NCBI GenBank assembly: GCA_004123355.1
Contig: SCHM01000004.1
Location: 5,607,017 to 5,671,016, forward strand
DNA from: Amphirosellinia nigrospora
Taxonomy: Eukaryota; Ascomycota; Sordariomycetes; Xylariales; Xylariaceae
DNA: 64,000 nucleotides
Direction of reading: 5' to 3'
The notes under the pieces are model-generated. The model worked only from the letters and a program-made list of their open reading frames with translations. It had not been told where the DNA came from and did no database searches. Position 1 is the stretch's first letter. Every line of letters begins with the position of its first letter. The position numbers and the translations under genes were made by a program. This document shows positions 48,031-63,538 of the stretch, one piece after another.

Positions 48031-48374
48031 TATTATAAAAATAGTTTTAATATTTTATAATATTTTAAATAATTTATAAATAATTATATTTTATATATTT
48101 AAAAAAAAAGTTTTAATATATATAATATATTATATATAAAATCTATAAATAAAGTAAAAAAAAAAAAAGTTTAAATTTATAATATAAATAATTATTTAAA
48201 TATTTATATAAAATAATTATATTTATTACTAGTGTTTGTTTTTATTTATTATAATTATATTTATTATAAATAGTAGTTATATATTTATTATAAGTAGTAG
48301 TTATTATAAATAAAAATTATAGGTGCTATAATTAATAGTAAAGCATAGTTATTAAAGCTTGTAAATTTATAACT
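48031..48374. repeat. Right LTR of the 41-48 kb element
   Basis: It matches the left LTR through most of its length and ends near AAATTTATAACTAT. It is more heavily converted to A/T than the left copy. Confidence 0.75.
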
Positions 48375-51300
48375 ATAAAGCTAAAAGTAGTATAAAGATC
48401 TGATTTTTTTTGTTTTTAAGCAAAAAGGTTTTATGTTTTTTATGCTTAAAATATACTAGTTTCGAATCGAAATATTATGTTTTATTTATCCTTTATATAT
48501 AAGTTCCCTTTATTTTTAAAAAATGCTTAAGTTTTATAAAAAAAGTATAACTAAGTAAAAAAAAGTTCTTTTATTAATAAAAGATTTTTTTGTTTTTTAT
48601 ATCTTAAGTAAAAAATTATTTTACTTAAATTAAAAACCTTTTTATTATTATTTATTATTATATATACTTGGTTAAAATTAATAATATAATATAAATAAAT
48701 TATAAAGTTTTATTTTTAATTTTTTTATTATAAGTTATATTAAATTTATTTATTTAATAATTATATATTTTATTAAACTTGATTATTTAATAGTTATATA
48801 TTATATTAAACTTAATTATTTAATATTATTTATTTAATATATTTATAGTTATTTTATTTTTTTAATTTTTTAATTTAATATTAATTAAAATATTTATTAT
48901 TTTTATATTATAAACTAATATTATTATTATAAACTTTATTTAAATATAATTTTTATTAAATTATTTTTAAAAAATTATAATTATTATAAAATTAACCGTT
49001 ATATTAATATAATAAATATAATAATACTTTTTATAAAATATTCGTTTATAATTTTTTTAGTTTATTTTTTTATTTTTTATTATAATATTTTATATTTAAA
49101 CTTTATAAACTAATATTTAACTGTTATAAATAAATATAATAAAGCTTTAAATCGATTATAATAAACGTAGTTTTTAAATTTTTAAAGTTTTTAAAGCTTT
49201 AAATTAGTTATAATAAACGTAATTTTTAAGTTTTTTAAGTTTTTAAATCTTTAAAAACTTTAAAACTTTAAATCGATCGTAATAAATATATTTTTTTAAA
49301 TTTTTAAGTTTTTTTTTTTAAACCTTTTAGCTAGCTTATAAAAATTTTTTTAAACTTATTAATAAGCTTAAGTTTTTTTCGAAAAGTTTTTTTTTTTTAA
49401 ACGTTTTAATTAATTTATAAGGTTTTTTTTAAATTTATTAATAAGTTTAAATTTTTAAGAAAAATATTATAAGTTATAAAATAAAGCTTAATTAAAAGAA
49501 AACAATTTATTATTAAATTTACGTAATAAATTTAATAATAAATTTTTTAACTAAAAATATACTAAGTATTTATTTAAATATAAATATTATTAAATAGTTT
49601 TTTTTTATGCTTTATATAAAAAAGCTACTAGTAATATAAACCTTTTAAAAGTTTTATTAAAATATTAAAGTATAAAAAAGTTTTTATTAATTTTAATAAA
49701 TCGATTTAGCTAAGCTATATTATAATTATAATTTTTTTTATAATATTAAATAATATTTAGCTTGTTTTATTTTTATTATTATTTTATTTATAAATAACTA
49801 TAATTAAAAACTTCGATAAAAAGCAAAAGATTTATTTATAAGCGTATTAATAATAATAAAAATATTAGTAAAAATTAGTACTAAAATAAAAGCTTTAGTT
49901 ATTTTACGTAGCTTTTTATAAAACGTTTGCTAGGTTTAAATATAAATAATAGCTTTATAAAAAGCTACTTTTTTTTTTTTTTTTTAGCAATATAAAACAA
50001 AAATTATATTTAAACTAATATTTATCGATAAATTTTATAAATATTAAAAATAATATATTAAATATTAATAATTATATTTATATTTTTATTTTTTTTATTT
50101 AATTAAATAATTAAAATTATTTTTTTTTAATTAAAATAATATTAAAATATAATTTTTATTTTATAAATATTATTTTTGTTATTATTATTAAAATATTAGT
50201 TAGCTTTAATAAGCTTTAATAATAATATTATTTGTTTAAAAAAGTTTTTATTATTTTTATATAATTATAATTATATAATAAAATAATAAAATATATATAA
50301 TAATATTTAAAAAAATTTAATTCGTAAGCTAAGTTATTAATTTTACGTTTAATAATTTAAAGTTTAATATATTATTATAAATATTTTTTAAAAAACTTAT
50401 TAAATAAATAATAATTATTATATAAATAAAAAAAAACTTTATTATTTAGTTTAAATTTTAATATTTAATATTTATTATTAAATATTTTTTTATTATAATA
50501 ATAATAAAATTTATAATTAATTTAATATTTTATTATAAATAATTATATAAAAACTTTATATTTTTGAAATTATATATATTTATTTAGCTTATAAATATAT
50601 TAAAAAGCTAAAAAGTTTAAATTTAAATAATTATTTATATAAAATAAATTATATAATTTATAAAAATATAAAATTAAAATTTTATTATAAAATAAAAACT
50701 ATATTAAATTAATTTAATTTAAAATATATATAATTATAAAAATATATTATAATTTTAATTATTTAGTTTTTTTTTTTAAATAAACTATTTTTTTAAATAA
50801 TATATAGTAGTTATTAATAATTTAATATTTAATACTTTTTATATTTTTTTTTTAAAAATTAAAAATAAACTTATAATTATAATCGGAAATAATTTTTTTA
50901 AAAATATTTTAATTATTTAATTAAAACTATTATTTAGTTTTTAATAATATATTTTATATTATTAAAAATTATAAACGTTTATTTAAATATATAATAAAAA
51001 ATTATTATTATATAATTATATATATTAAAGCTTTTTAATTTTTATAAAATATTTTATAATTTAATAAAAAATAATAATAAAATAAAATTAATTATAATTA
51101 TTTATATTAATAATATATTTTTAAGTTTAAATAAATATAAACTATTTATTAGTTTTTAATTATTATTATAATTAATATTATATTTTAAATAATATTTATA
51201 ATATTTTTTAATATATTATAATTTTTTATAAATTAAATATAATTTTAAAGCTTTTATTATTTAATTAAGTTTAAAATAATATTTTTATTATATATAATAT

Positions 51301-52671
51301 ATATATTTATTTATATATTATATATAAAATATAAAATTGTTTAATTTTTTATATTTATTATAAATTAAACCGTTTATAATAAAAAATAAATATTTAGTTT
51401 TTAAAAAAATAATAACGTTTTTATTATTATTAGTTTATAAAATTAATTTTAATAAAATTTATTTAAGATTTTTTTATAATAAAGTTTATTTTATATTTTA
51501 GTTCGAAATTATATTTAAATATATTATTTATTATTATTTTTATAATATATTTTATTATATTTTATATAAAATTTAATATTATAAATTTTTATAATTATTT
51601 TAATTTATTTTTTAAATTAATAATATTTTATATTATAATAAAATCGATTTAATATATTTAAAATATAATTAAAACGTTTTAATAAATAAAAAATTTAAAA
51701 ATTATATTATAATAAATAAATAAATAAATTTATAAATTAATTATTTATTTTATTAATAATAAAAATATTTAATAAACTTTAATTAATAATATTTTTTATA
51801 ATTAAATAATTTATTAAAACTATTATATAATATTATTTAAATAAACTATTATATAAAATTTTTTATAATTTATATAAAATATATTATTTTTTGTTTAAAA
51901 AAACTATATTTAGTTTTAGCTTATAATAAATATTAATTTAAATATATAATTAACTATATTTATATAAAAAATATAAATTTATTTAATTTTTATTTAAAAT
52001 TTAATTTAATATAAAAAACTATAATATTAAAATTTTATTTAAAATATTTTAATTTATAAATATATAATTAAATTATATTTATAGTATTTAAATTTCTTAT
52101 TATAGCTTAGTATAAACAAGGATTTTTATTAGCTTAAGCAGCTTTGTAGTATTATTATTATACTTGTAGCGGTGCTTATTTGTATTAATAATAATATATT
52201 TAATACCTATATAATATATTATTTTTTATACGCCGGCGCGTTTAATTTTTACTTATTTATTCAATTAGTTATTTTGTTAGTTATTTCTTAGTTAGTTATT
52301 CTTTAGTTAGTTATTTAGTTAATCACCTAAGTTATTATAATTGCTTAATTTATAAAAAGCCGGCAACTAGATATATTTTCGTTTATTTAATCTAAGCTAT
52401 TAAAACGGAAACAATATAATATAACTAATAAAAATAATAATAATAAAAACAGTAAAAAAAAAAAACTAGTTATAGCTATTAAGGCTTATATATTTATTAG
52501 AACTAATATAAATACTAAATATAGCTTTTATTTTAAACTAATAAGTAATATTTAGTATTAATGCTTTAATTATATTAATTAATATATTATTATTATTATT
52601 TGCTTAAACTATAAGCGGAATGCCTTTATATTTTATTTTAGCTATAATTTTAAGCAAATTATAAAACTTTA

Positions 52672-52927
52672 ACGAAATTTTTCGTAAATATTAAATTAAT
52701 AAAAATCGAATCAATAAAAATTAAGTTAATAAGAGTTTAATTAATAGGAGTTTAATTAACGAAGTCTTTTATAAACGTTAAATTAATAGGAATTAAATTA
52801 ATAAGAGTTTAGTTAACGAAGTTTTTATAGATATTAAGTTAATAAGAATCGAGTTAATAAAAGTCTAGTTAATAAAGTCTTTTATAGACGTTAAATTAAT
52901 AAGAATCGAGTTAATAAAAATTTAGTT
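52672..52927. repeat. 56-57-bp tandem repeat, about four units
   Basis: Units follow the pattern GTCTTTTATAGACGTTAAAT then TAATAAGAATCGAGTTAATA then a TCTAGTTAATAAA-like end, with internal GTTAATAAGAG sub-repeats. Units differ by C/T and G/A changes and small indels. Confidence 0.7.
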
Positions 52928-53644
52928 TATAGTTTATACGATTTTATTATTATTATTTTTATAGGTAAATATTATTAAATTACGATATAAATATTAAAAT
53001 TATCTTGTAAATTTTTATAAAACCTATTATAGATTTTATTTTACTTAGTATACGTTAAAATTTATACTAGTTTAAGATTTTAAAAATAATAATAAAGACC
53101 AAGATAAAGACTACTAAAATAAAGAGCACAAAGCTAGTAAAAACTAGTTATTAAAAGAAAAAAAACTATAGTTTTTATAATAACAATAAATATTATTATA
53201 AAAAAGGTTATAGGACTAGCGGCATAATTTTTTAAAATTTAATAACTGGATATTTTTTAGATAAAATAATATATATAAGCAAACAAACTAAACTAACTAA
53301 GGCTATAACTTATCGCTATTATTGTTTTTGCGATTAAGATAACAATAAAAAATTATCTAATAAAAATAGCAACGCTAATTAAGATAATAACTAAAAAAAA
53401 ACCGAAAACGCGCTTAAAACCTAAAGTTTAAGCGGCGTTTTTATAGGTTAAAAGATCGTAAGTAAATAAATAAACAAATAGCGCAAGTATTAAATTATAG
53501 TTTTAATATTATATTTTAATAATAAAAAAAACAAAAATAATAAAAGGCTTATAAATAATAAAGGGGTAAAAAGTACTTATAAATATAATAACTTTATGTA
53601 TTAATAATAGCTACATATATATAATAAAAGCTAAATACGTGTTT

Positions 53645-53865
53645 AATAACGATTTTAGTCCTAATAACAATTTATAATTTAATCTTAATAACAATTTAAG
53701 CTTAATAACGATTTAATCTAATAATAATATAATTATAATAATAATTTAATCCTAATAACGATTTAATCTTAATAACGATTTGATTTTAATAACGATTTAA
53801 TTTTAATAACCTAATAACGATTTAATCTTAATAACGATTTAATCTTAATAACGATTTTAGTCCTA
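53645..53865. repeat. 17-18-bp minisatellite, TAATAACGATTTAATCT-like
   Basis: About a dozen units of TAATAACGATTTAATCT with variants (ATTTTAGTCC, ATTTAAGCT). The array lies immediately next to the inverted LTR copy at 53868-54080. Confidence 0.8.
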
Positions 53866-53867
53866 AA

Positions 53868-54080
53868 GTTATAAATTTATAGGCTTTGGTCCACTTATAA
53901 TAGCTGTTACTTGCAATAAATATACTTGCCCTACTAATCGCGAGTATTTAAGCAGCTACTTATAACGTAAACTTAAACCTTTATTTTTTCTTACTTTATT
54001 TATAAATTTTATATATAATATATTATATATATTAAAGCTTTATTTTTTCGAATATATAAGTATAACTTTTAATAATAATC
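53868..54080 (-). repeat. Inverted partial or solo LTR related to the 41-48 kb element
   Basis: Its reverse complement matches the LTR start region (AAAAGTTATACTTATATATT, ATAAAGCTTTAATATATATA) and the LTR end (CTATAAATTTATAA). It keeps G/C stretches such as GGTCCACTTATAATAGCTG and TGCCCTACTAATCGCGAG, so it is less mutated than either LTR of the intact pair. No partner LTR was found nearby. It is probably a solo LTR or the end of another copy. Confidence 0.6.
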
Positions 54081-57000
54081 TATAATTTAATCTTAATAAT
54101 AATTTTAGCTGAAAAAAATAAGTTATTATTAAAAAATTTTAAAAAAAATTTAAAGTTGTTTTTAAAACGTTAAATTTTAATATAATCTATATTTTTTAAA
54201 GTAATATTTTAGCTAAAAAACAGGTATATTAAGAAAACGTAAAAAAGCTTAATAAAATAAAGCTTTTTAATAACGTTTTAGTATATTTTTTATTTTATGT
54301 TTAAAAAAATAATAATATAAAATCGATATAGTTATAAATCGCTAAAAAATTAATAATATATATGCTTTATTATATTGTTTATTTTATTTTATTTTTTTTT
54401 TAACGGTTATAAATATTTATATAAATAATAAAAAAATATAATTTAATATATAAAAAATAAAAAACTAATTTATATTATTTGCTAATTTTAAATATTTAAT
54501 TAATATAATATTAAAAACAATAGAAAAATTATTTAAGTTAAATAAAATATAAGTTTTAGCTATTTTTTTTTTTTTGCTTTTAGTTTTAAGCAGTTTTTAG
54601 CCGGCGTTTATTTTAAAGCTAAAGTTTAGTAATATTTATATATTTTTTGTTTATAACCCGGATAGCGGCTTTTATTAGCTAATTATTAAGTTTATTTTTA
54701 AGTTTATAAAAAATACTTTAAGAAAAAAGCAGTATAAATAAATATAAAACAATAAATATAAATTTAATATTATTTTTTATATTTTATACTTAATTAATAT
54801 TAAATTAATATAAAAAATTTAATAAAAAATATTTATTATTTAGAGATTATTTATAACTTTAGTTTATTTTTAAGCTTATATATTTTTTTTTAATAATTTT
54901 TTTTAAAAATAAAGCTTTTAAAATAGATTTTTTAAATAATAATTTTTATAAGCTCGGAGAACTTTTTATTATTAAAAGCGAATACGTTTTAAATTTTTTT
55001 TTAAAAGTTAACTTTATAAATATATTTATTTTTTGCTAAGTAAAAAAAATATATATAGTTTTAAAATGTTAAAAATAATAAAAATAAAGTTTAAAATTAT
55101 TATTATATAGTTAAAAAATAAAAAAGCTTATTAGATTTAAGTTTTTAATTATTTATATATTTTACGTTATAATATTAAAAATAATATAAACTAAAATAAT
55201 AAATTTTTAAGCTTTATTAATATTTTTATAAGTTAAGATTTTTATACTTATTATTTTATTATTAATATTAAATTAATATTATATTTTGCTAAAAATATAA
55301 ATAATTAATATTAGCGTTAACTTTTATAATTTTATTATAAACTATAGTTTTAGCTTAGTTATTTTTTAAACTAATTATTTTAGCTGTTATATTATACGGA
55401 TTTTTAAATTTTATAATAAAATATAAACTTTAATAAAAGTTTATAAAATAATTTATAAATTATAAATATTTTATAAATAAATAACGTTCGGCTAATTTTA
55501 TAACCGAGTAATTTTTTTTTATTAATAAGTATTTAACTATTATAAAAATAAAATATAAAATATTAAAGCTATTATTTTATTCGGAAAAAAAAAAAAAGCC
55601 TATTTTAAGATTAAATTTATTAGCTTTATTTAAAATATTAAAAAATTATATTTAGCGTAAATAAATAAATAAATAAGCAGTAAAAAATATTAAGCGCGCG
55701 ATTATAAATTAATAGCTAATATTTTTAAAAGGTTAGCTTTTTTACTTTATAAGTTTTTTTTAGTAGAATTTAATAATAGTATTTAAAACGCTTTTTATAA
55801 TTAAACTTAGTTTATAATTTTAACGTAAAACTAAAATAATTAATATAATTATTGCTTATTATAGTATAGTTAAACTAACTATAATTAAAATTTTAAAAGC
55901 TTATATATTTTTATTACCGCTAAAGCTTATTTTAATAAATTTAATTAAAAAGTTTTAGCGGACTATATTTATAAAATTTAATAAACGATTTTTATAATAT
56001 TTTATTTATATTAATAAAGCTTTAAAACTTTTATTTAACGATTTAAATATTTTTAATTTATTATTAGTTTAGCTAAGTTTAAAAAATAATAAAATATTTT
56101 AAAAAAATATATTTTTTTAAACTGCTTAATTATAAAATAATTTAATATTTTATTTATATATTTATTATAATATTAAACAATAAATAATATTTTTATAACT
56201 ATATTTATAATATTTATAGCTTTTAGTTTATAAAAAAATATTTATTTAGGGCTAAAAATAAAAATAACTATTATTATATAAGCGGATTAATATAGAAAAT
56301 TTTGCTTGCTAAATATAACTTAAATATAATTAATAAAATAAGTTATAAATATTTATTAGCTTTATATATTATATTTAGTTAATATTTAAAAATTTATTAT
56401 AAATATAATAATATAAAAAATAATAAATAAATATATTATATTTATATTTAAAAAAGAAAAATTAAAGAAATTTTATTATATAAAAAAATAAAAATTTAGT
56501 AATATATATTTAATATTTAGTAAAAACGGTTTTAAAGTTTATAAATAGTTTTAAAAAAAAAGTATAAATATTTAATTTTTAGAATAAAAATATTTCAAAA
56601 GCAATAGTTTTAAAAAAGTTCTATTATATACGATTTATAAAAAATAATATAATATAAAAAAATAGCATTAAAAATATATTATTATTATATAAGTTATTAT
56701 TATTTATTTTATTAAATAAAAGTATTAAATAGTATTTTTTAAATATATTAATAATTTATAATAATATAAATTATAAACTAGAATTTTTTTATATTTATAT
56801 TTATTATAAATATTATAACCGATATTAATTATTTATTTTATTTTATTTTTTTTTTTAAACTTATTATTTTTAAAAATTTTTTTTTAAAAATATTTAATTA
56901 GTTTATAACTATTATATTTTAAACTAAAACTTTAAAATATTATAAAAAATAGTTTTAATTTAAAATTTAATAGCTTTAAATAATATAAATAATATATAAA

Positions 57001-60000
57001 TAAATATTAAACTTTTAGTTAAACTAAAACTAATAAGTTTATATAATAAATGTTTTGTTTTTATTATATACGAAATATATATTTTAGTAATATTTAATAA
57101 TTTAAATAAAAAATAATAATATTAAAAACGGTTGCTTATTAGCTTTAAAAGCTTAATTTAAATAATTTTAGAAATATTTTATCCGTTTATATTATATTGC
57201 TATTTATAAGCTAAATTATATTAAAAGATCTTAAAAAGTAAATTATATTTTAGTTTTATAAATATAATAATAAAAAGTATATAATAAAATAATATAGTTT
57301 AATTAATATATAGTATTAGTTTATTATTTTAAACAATAATATTATTAGTAAAGTTATATATAATATTATAAAAAGGTAGCTTTTAATAAATAAAATATTA
57401 TAGTAAATATTAATTTTTTATTATTATTATTAATATATATTTAAGTTATATTAATAAAATTTTTAAGTATTATAATATTAGTCCGATTTAAGTTTTTTAT
57501 TATATTATTTATTAAAATAAAATATATTAATTTTATTTTAAAAAAAAAAAAAATTAATTATCCGCGATTATTATTAATATTATAAATTTAAGCCTAATAA
57601 TAAAGTTTTATTTTATTTTTATATTATTTTGTTTTATTTTTATATTATTTTTTAATTATAAAGCTAGTTTAAAAAGTAATAAATATATAAAGTTATTTTA
57701 AACGTATTTATAGCGTTAAAATTAAGCCGATTTTACTGCCGTTTTTTAAATACGATAAAATATACAGTATATTTTTTTAGCTTTAAAAAAACATTTTAGC
57801 TAAAATCTAGTTTATAAATATAATTAGCTAATAATTATTAATTTATTATTTTAGCTAAATTTAATAATTTAATAAAAAAATATTTTGTTTAAATTTAATA
57901 ACGTTTTAAATATTTAAATATAATAATTATATATTATTTAAAAGCTTTTAAATTATAATAGAAATAATAAAAACGATTAGTTTTTTAAAAAAATAAAAGC
58001 TAGCTTTTATTTTTATAAGGTTTTATAATTATAAATAAATCTTAAACTATAGCAAAAAATCTTTTAAAGTTTTAGCGTTTTTTTAAAGTTAATAAAAAAA
58101 ACAGGCATTATTATTATATTATATTATATTAGTTATTTTTAAAAAACGTTAAGTTTTAAATTATTTTATTATTATTTGTTATTTTTTTTAAGTTAGTTTA
58201 TTAAGTTTTATATAATTTTAAACCGTTTTTTTATTTTAATTTTTATTAATATTTATATATTTACGTATTAAAAAAAAAAATATATTTTATAAAACGTTTT
58301 TCGTTTAATAAAAATATATTTAAAATTATTAAAGTATAATAGTTATTATAAATTAAATTATATAAGCGAGCTTATTTAGTAAGCTAGTTTAATAAGTATT
58401 ATATTTAGTTTATATTTATATTAATAGTTTTTATAAATTTAATTTAGTTTTAAATCTAAATAAAATTAATAGTATTAAATATAGCGTTAAATATAGCTAA
58501 AAGTATAAAAATATAAATAAATAGTTTAAATTAAAAATTAATATTAAAATAATATAAATATTAAAATAAAAAAATATATATATATTTAAGTCTTAGTATA
58601 GCTTATATATTAAATAATTTATAGCGTAATAATAAAGTTATATAAATTATTTAAAATAATAATTTTATTATAACTAGTTAAATAAAGCTATATTTTATCG
58701 GCTTAAAGCGGTAATATTAAGCAGTATATATATATAACTAAACAATTTAAATATTAATTAAATATATAAGCTTTTAAAAGTTTTATTTTATTTTTATATG
58801 CTATTAATATTAGTTTTTTTTTTTATTTTAATAATATAAAACTTATAATAATAATAATAAAAATTATTATATTATAAATTTATAAAACTATATACTTATA
58901 TATTATAATTTTTAAATATTAAACGTTTATTTTTTAGTTATATTTGCTAAATAATTTTTATTTTTTAGAATTAAAACTTAATATATTTTTTTAGCGGAAA
59001 AAAATTAAAATATATAATATACGTAAGTATAAATAACGCAAATAAAAAAACGGTTAATTAATTTAAAAAATAAAATTATAAAAGTCCGTATATTTTAAAA
59101 AATATATTATTATTAAGTTTAATTAATAACGATCGATTAATTTAAAAAAAGCTAAAGTTTATATATTTTAAATATAAAAAATATAGCTAACTATTATTAT
59201 TTTTTATATACTAATAAATAATACTACTATTAGTTATGCCGATCTAAAGTATAATTAATTTAATTTAAATTAATATTATAAAAAATATTATATTAAACTT
59301 ATTTATATATTATTATATTAAATTTTAAGCTTATATTTAAATATATTATATATTTAATAGCTATAATATAAATATTTATTATTTTTGGTTTTATATATAT
59401 TATAATTATATTTAGCTTAGCTTATATTAAATTTTTATTGTTTTTTATTTTAAGTTAAATTAATAATTAAAATTTACTAATTTTATTAAAGTTTATATAG
59501 GACTAAAAACTATTTATAAATAAACGTATAAAAATTAAATATACTAGCTTATTATAAATAAAAAATAATTTATATAACGTATAATATTTATAGCTATATT
59601 AATTATAATATTTATTATTATAGTATTTAGGATTATTTAAATAAATAATAATATATTTTATTTTTATATATATATTTATTATCGATATTTTATAGATATA
59701 AACTCTATATATAATATTAATAAATATTAAGTAATAAATATTAAAAAGCTAGTTTAATTAAGCTATATTAGTAAAATTATTCGAAAAAATAAATAATATT
59801 ATAATAAAGCAACTTTTTTTTTTATTATAATAAAATTTCCGGATTTTAAAGTAAACTAAACTTATTAAAGTATAATATTTTATAATAAAAATATAAAATA
59901 AAATATATTTAATATTAATTTTATAGTAAAAAAAGCTAAAAATTATATATAATTAATATAAACTTTTAAATATTAAAAAATAATTAATATAACTATTAAA

Positions 60001-62004
60001 TAAAATAGTTAATTAATAAATTAATATAGTACGGTTATAAAAATTACAAATAATATAAAGTTTAAATTATAGTTTTTTTCGATTTTTATTTTTTTTAGCT
60101 TTAAAATAAAAATTTTTTTAGCGCTTTATAATAAAAGCTATTAAAAAAATCAAATATTATTAGTTTTTATTTCGATTTAATAATATTATTTATAATAGCT
60201 AATAATTTAGTATAGTTAAAATAGCCGTTTATTATTTTTAACGCTAATATTAATAATAAAAATATATTTTTAAAATAATTATATATTAAACTAATATAAG
60301 CTTTTAAATATAACGTAAAAAATAAATTATATATTAAAACTAATATAGCGAAAAATTATAAATATAATATATAAATATATATATAAATATAAAAAATAAA
60401 AATATTATTATTAGTTAAAAAAAACTATCGGAAATATTTATTTAAATAAAAATAAAAATAAAACTGCTTAAAAATATATTTAAAATATATAAAACTATAT
60501 AAATAAATAAACTTAAAGCTAATAATATAGCTATTAATATTATAAAAAACGTTTTATTAAACTTTAATAAATAAAAAATATAATAATTTTATTAAAAATA
60601 ATTTTTTATTGTTTAAAATAGAAACTTTTAATAAAAATTTTATTTAAAACGTTTTTAATAATAATAATAGTAATAATAATGCTTTTAAAAATAATAAAAA
60701 AAATAACGATAAAAAAAACTATTTATTATTAAATAAATAAATATAAAAATTATATAATAATATAACTTTATAAATTAAAATATTTTTTTAAAATATTAAA
60801 AAAGTTATTAATTTTTTTTTTTAAATATTATAAACAAAATTAATAAATAAATTAAAATAAAAAACTATAATAATAAAAAAATATATTAAGTTTTATAATA
60901 AAGCTTTTTTTTTTTAGTATATATAACGAAAAGTTTTTATAAGTTTTTAAATTTAATTGTTTAATTTTATTAAAATATTCGAAAAAGCGTTATAATTATA
61001 AAAGCATTTTATAAAAATATATTAAAAAAGCTTTATAAATAGCTAATAATTTAAATTTAGCTATTATAAAGCTTTTATATTAAGAGCTAAAAATATTTAA
61101 TATATTTAATAATAAAAATATTAAAATATTCGGTATATTTAATAATAAAAATATTAAAATAAAAAATATATTTAAAGCAAATATTATTTATTTTTTAAAT
61201 ATTAATAAATAAATTTAACTTTTATATTTTAAATTTATAATTATTAAAAATTTTATTTTAAAGTATTTTTTATTTAACGCTAAAAAAACTAAAAAAATTA
61301 TTATTTTTAGTTTTAAAGTTTTTATTAAAATTAATTATAATAATCCGATTAAAATCGTATTAAAATAAAATTAATAATATAGCTATATTAATATATTATT
61401 TTTTAAATAAAAAAAAATAATATTAAAAAATTGTTATAATAATATAATATTAATATTTTTTAATTTTATCGATATTATTAGCGTTATATAAATATTAAAA
61501 AATAATAGTTTTAATTAGTTATTAGTTAATTATATTTAAGCTAAAACTTTTATAAATTTTAATAAATTAAATATTATAATTAAATAATATTTTATTAATA
61601 AATAAAAATAAAATTATAAATAAATATATTAATTTATAGTTTATTATTAAAAGTATTATTTTAAAATAAATAATCTAAAGTTTTTTTAAATCTAGCAAAT
61701 AATTTTCGATATTTATAGCTTATTTTTTTTTGTTTAAATAATTTAACAATTATAATTTAAACTACGTATATAATAAGCGGAATATAGCTATAGTTTTTTA
61801 AAAAAATAATCTTTTTAAAAAAAATAATATATTAAAAAACTAAGTAGAAAATTTAATTAGTTTATAGATATATTTATTAAAAAGCAAAAAAAAGCATAAA
61901 AAAACTATAATTAGCTAAAAGAAATTATAAATAAATTATTGTTTACTTTTAACTTAAAAGCTTAATATTAAAGCAAATAGTTATTTTATATATAACTATT
62001 TATT

Positions 62005-62520
62005 TAAACAATTAAATAATAATAATAACTATAATTATAATTGTTTTATTTAAGCAATTTAATAATAATTATAATTATAGTTATAATTATTATATTTAAT
62101 AATCCGATAAAAATAAAGATAATAATTAGGACTTTTATTTAAAATCTAATAAGAATAAAATAACAATTAAAACTTAAGCAATCCGATAAAGATAAAGATA
62201 ATAATTAAGATTTAAATAATCCGATAATAATAAAAATAATAATTAGGACTGTTTATTTAAATAATCCGATAACAATAATAATAACAATTATATTATTTTA
62301 TTTAAGCAATCCGATAAAAATAATAATTATAACTATTATATTTAAGCAATCTAATAAAGATAAGAATAACAATTAAAACTATTTTATTTAAATAATCTAA
62401 TAAAAAATATAAATAATAATTATAACTATTTTATTTAAGTAATTTAATAATAACTACGATTATAACTATTATATTTTAACAATCTAATAAAAATAACGAT
62501 TAAGATTATAACTATTTAAT
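62005..62520. repeat. About 55-60-bp tandem repeat, roughly nine units
   Basis: Recurring units start TTTAAGCAATCCGATAAA, followed by an AATAATAATTA stretch and a TATAACTATTTTA-like end. The units vary mainly by C/T and G/A transitions. Confidence 0.7.
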
Positions 62521-63538
62521 ATTAAAAAAAAGAATATTCTTTAAAAACTTTATTTTATTAGTTAAAAAATTTATATTAATATACGCTTAAATATTATATA
62601 AATTAGCTAGGAATAAAGGCAAGGTAAACTTTAACTTTTTATAAACGCAACTAGTACTAGCACCTATTACTACTACTATTATTATTAAGTAGATCTAAAT
62701 TATAATAAAGCTAAAAATAATATAATAAAAGAATTATTAAACTATAAAAGTACTACCTAGCATTTTATTATATACCGGCTAAAAATATATATAGATTATA
62801 TAAAAGCTATACGGCCTAAAGCTAATAAAAATTATTTTTTTTACGAGGCTTTAGTAGTTAAAAAACAAAAGACTAAAAATAGCTAATAATAAAACAGCTA
62901 TAGCAATTAAGAATATACTGGCTAAAAGGTATATTTAGGTTAAAATTAAGCGATTTTTATTAGTGTGTATAATTAGTATATTATAATTAATATTATAGTA
63001 AGGCTAAATAATTATAAACGATTTCGGTAAAAGAGAATTTAAATATATTATGCTTTATATATTTACTAAATATTTAAGTATTTCTTTTAAAGTAATTATA
63101 AAAATAGCTTTTAAGTTTTTTTATATATTATTTATTATTTTATAATATTAATTTATTATTATTAGTTTAAACTTATTTTAGCTAAAAATTAATCGCTGAG
63201 CCTGGAAATAATATTATATATAATAGGTATAATAGGTTAAAATTAACCGTTAAACGCGGGTAAACTAAAATTTTAGTCGATTAAATTAGATTAGATTATG
63301 TTTTCGCTAAAGTTAGCTATAATAAGTAATTAAGGCAATATTGCGGTAAAAATAGCATAAATATAATTATTTTATTTAATAATTAATTATTTATTATATT
63401 TTAAAATATTTATTTAATATTATTTATATTTATTATATCGCTAAGCTATATTATCGATCTAAAATAAAGCTATATATTTAGCAAGAGGATATTAATTTAA
63501 GCTTTAGCTTAAAGTATAAAAACCTTAAAATTAGTTCG

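Larger units (their letters stand above)
41747..48374. mobile_element. RIP-degraded LTR retrotransposon, 6.6 kb
   Basis: Direct repeats of about 340 bp (41747-42087 and 48031-48374) bound an A/T-saturated interior. They share long blocks such as CTAGTGTTTGTTTTTATTTA and TTATTAAAGCTT plus the TTATAAGTAGTAGTTATTATAA segment in matching order. The left copy keeps G/C where the right has A/T (for example GGCAGCTGTTTAAA against AATAATTATTTAAA). Exact ends and orientation are uncertain because both ends are mutated. No coding frame survives, so the superfamily is not assigned. Confidence 0.78.

Noticed and set aside
62005-62520. CRISPR-like array
   Set aside because: Units are contiguous and degenerate with no unique spacers, and the genome is fungal. 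It is an AT-rich satellite.
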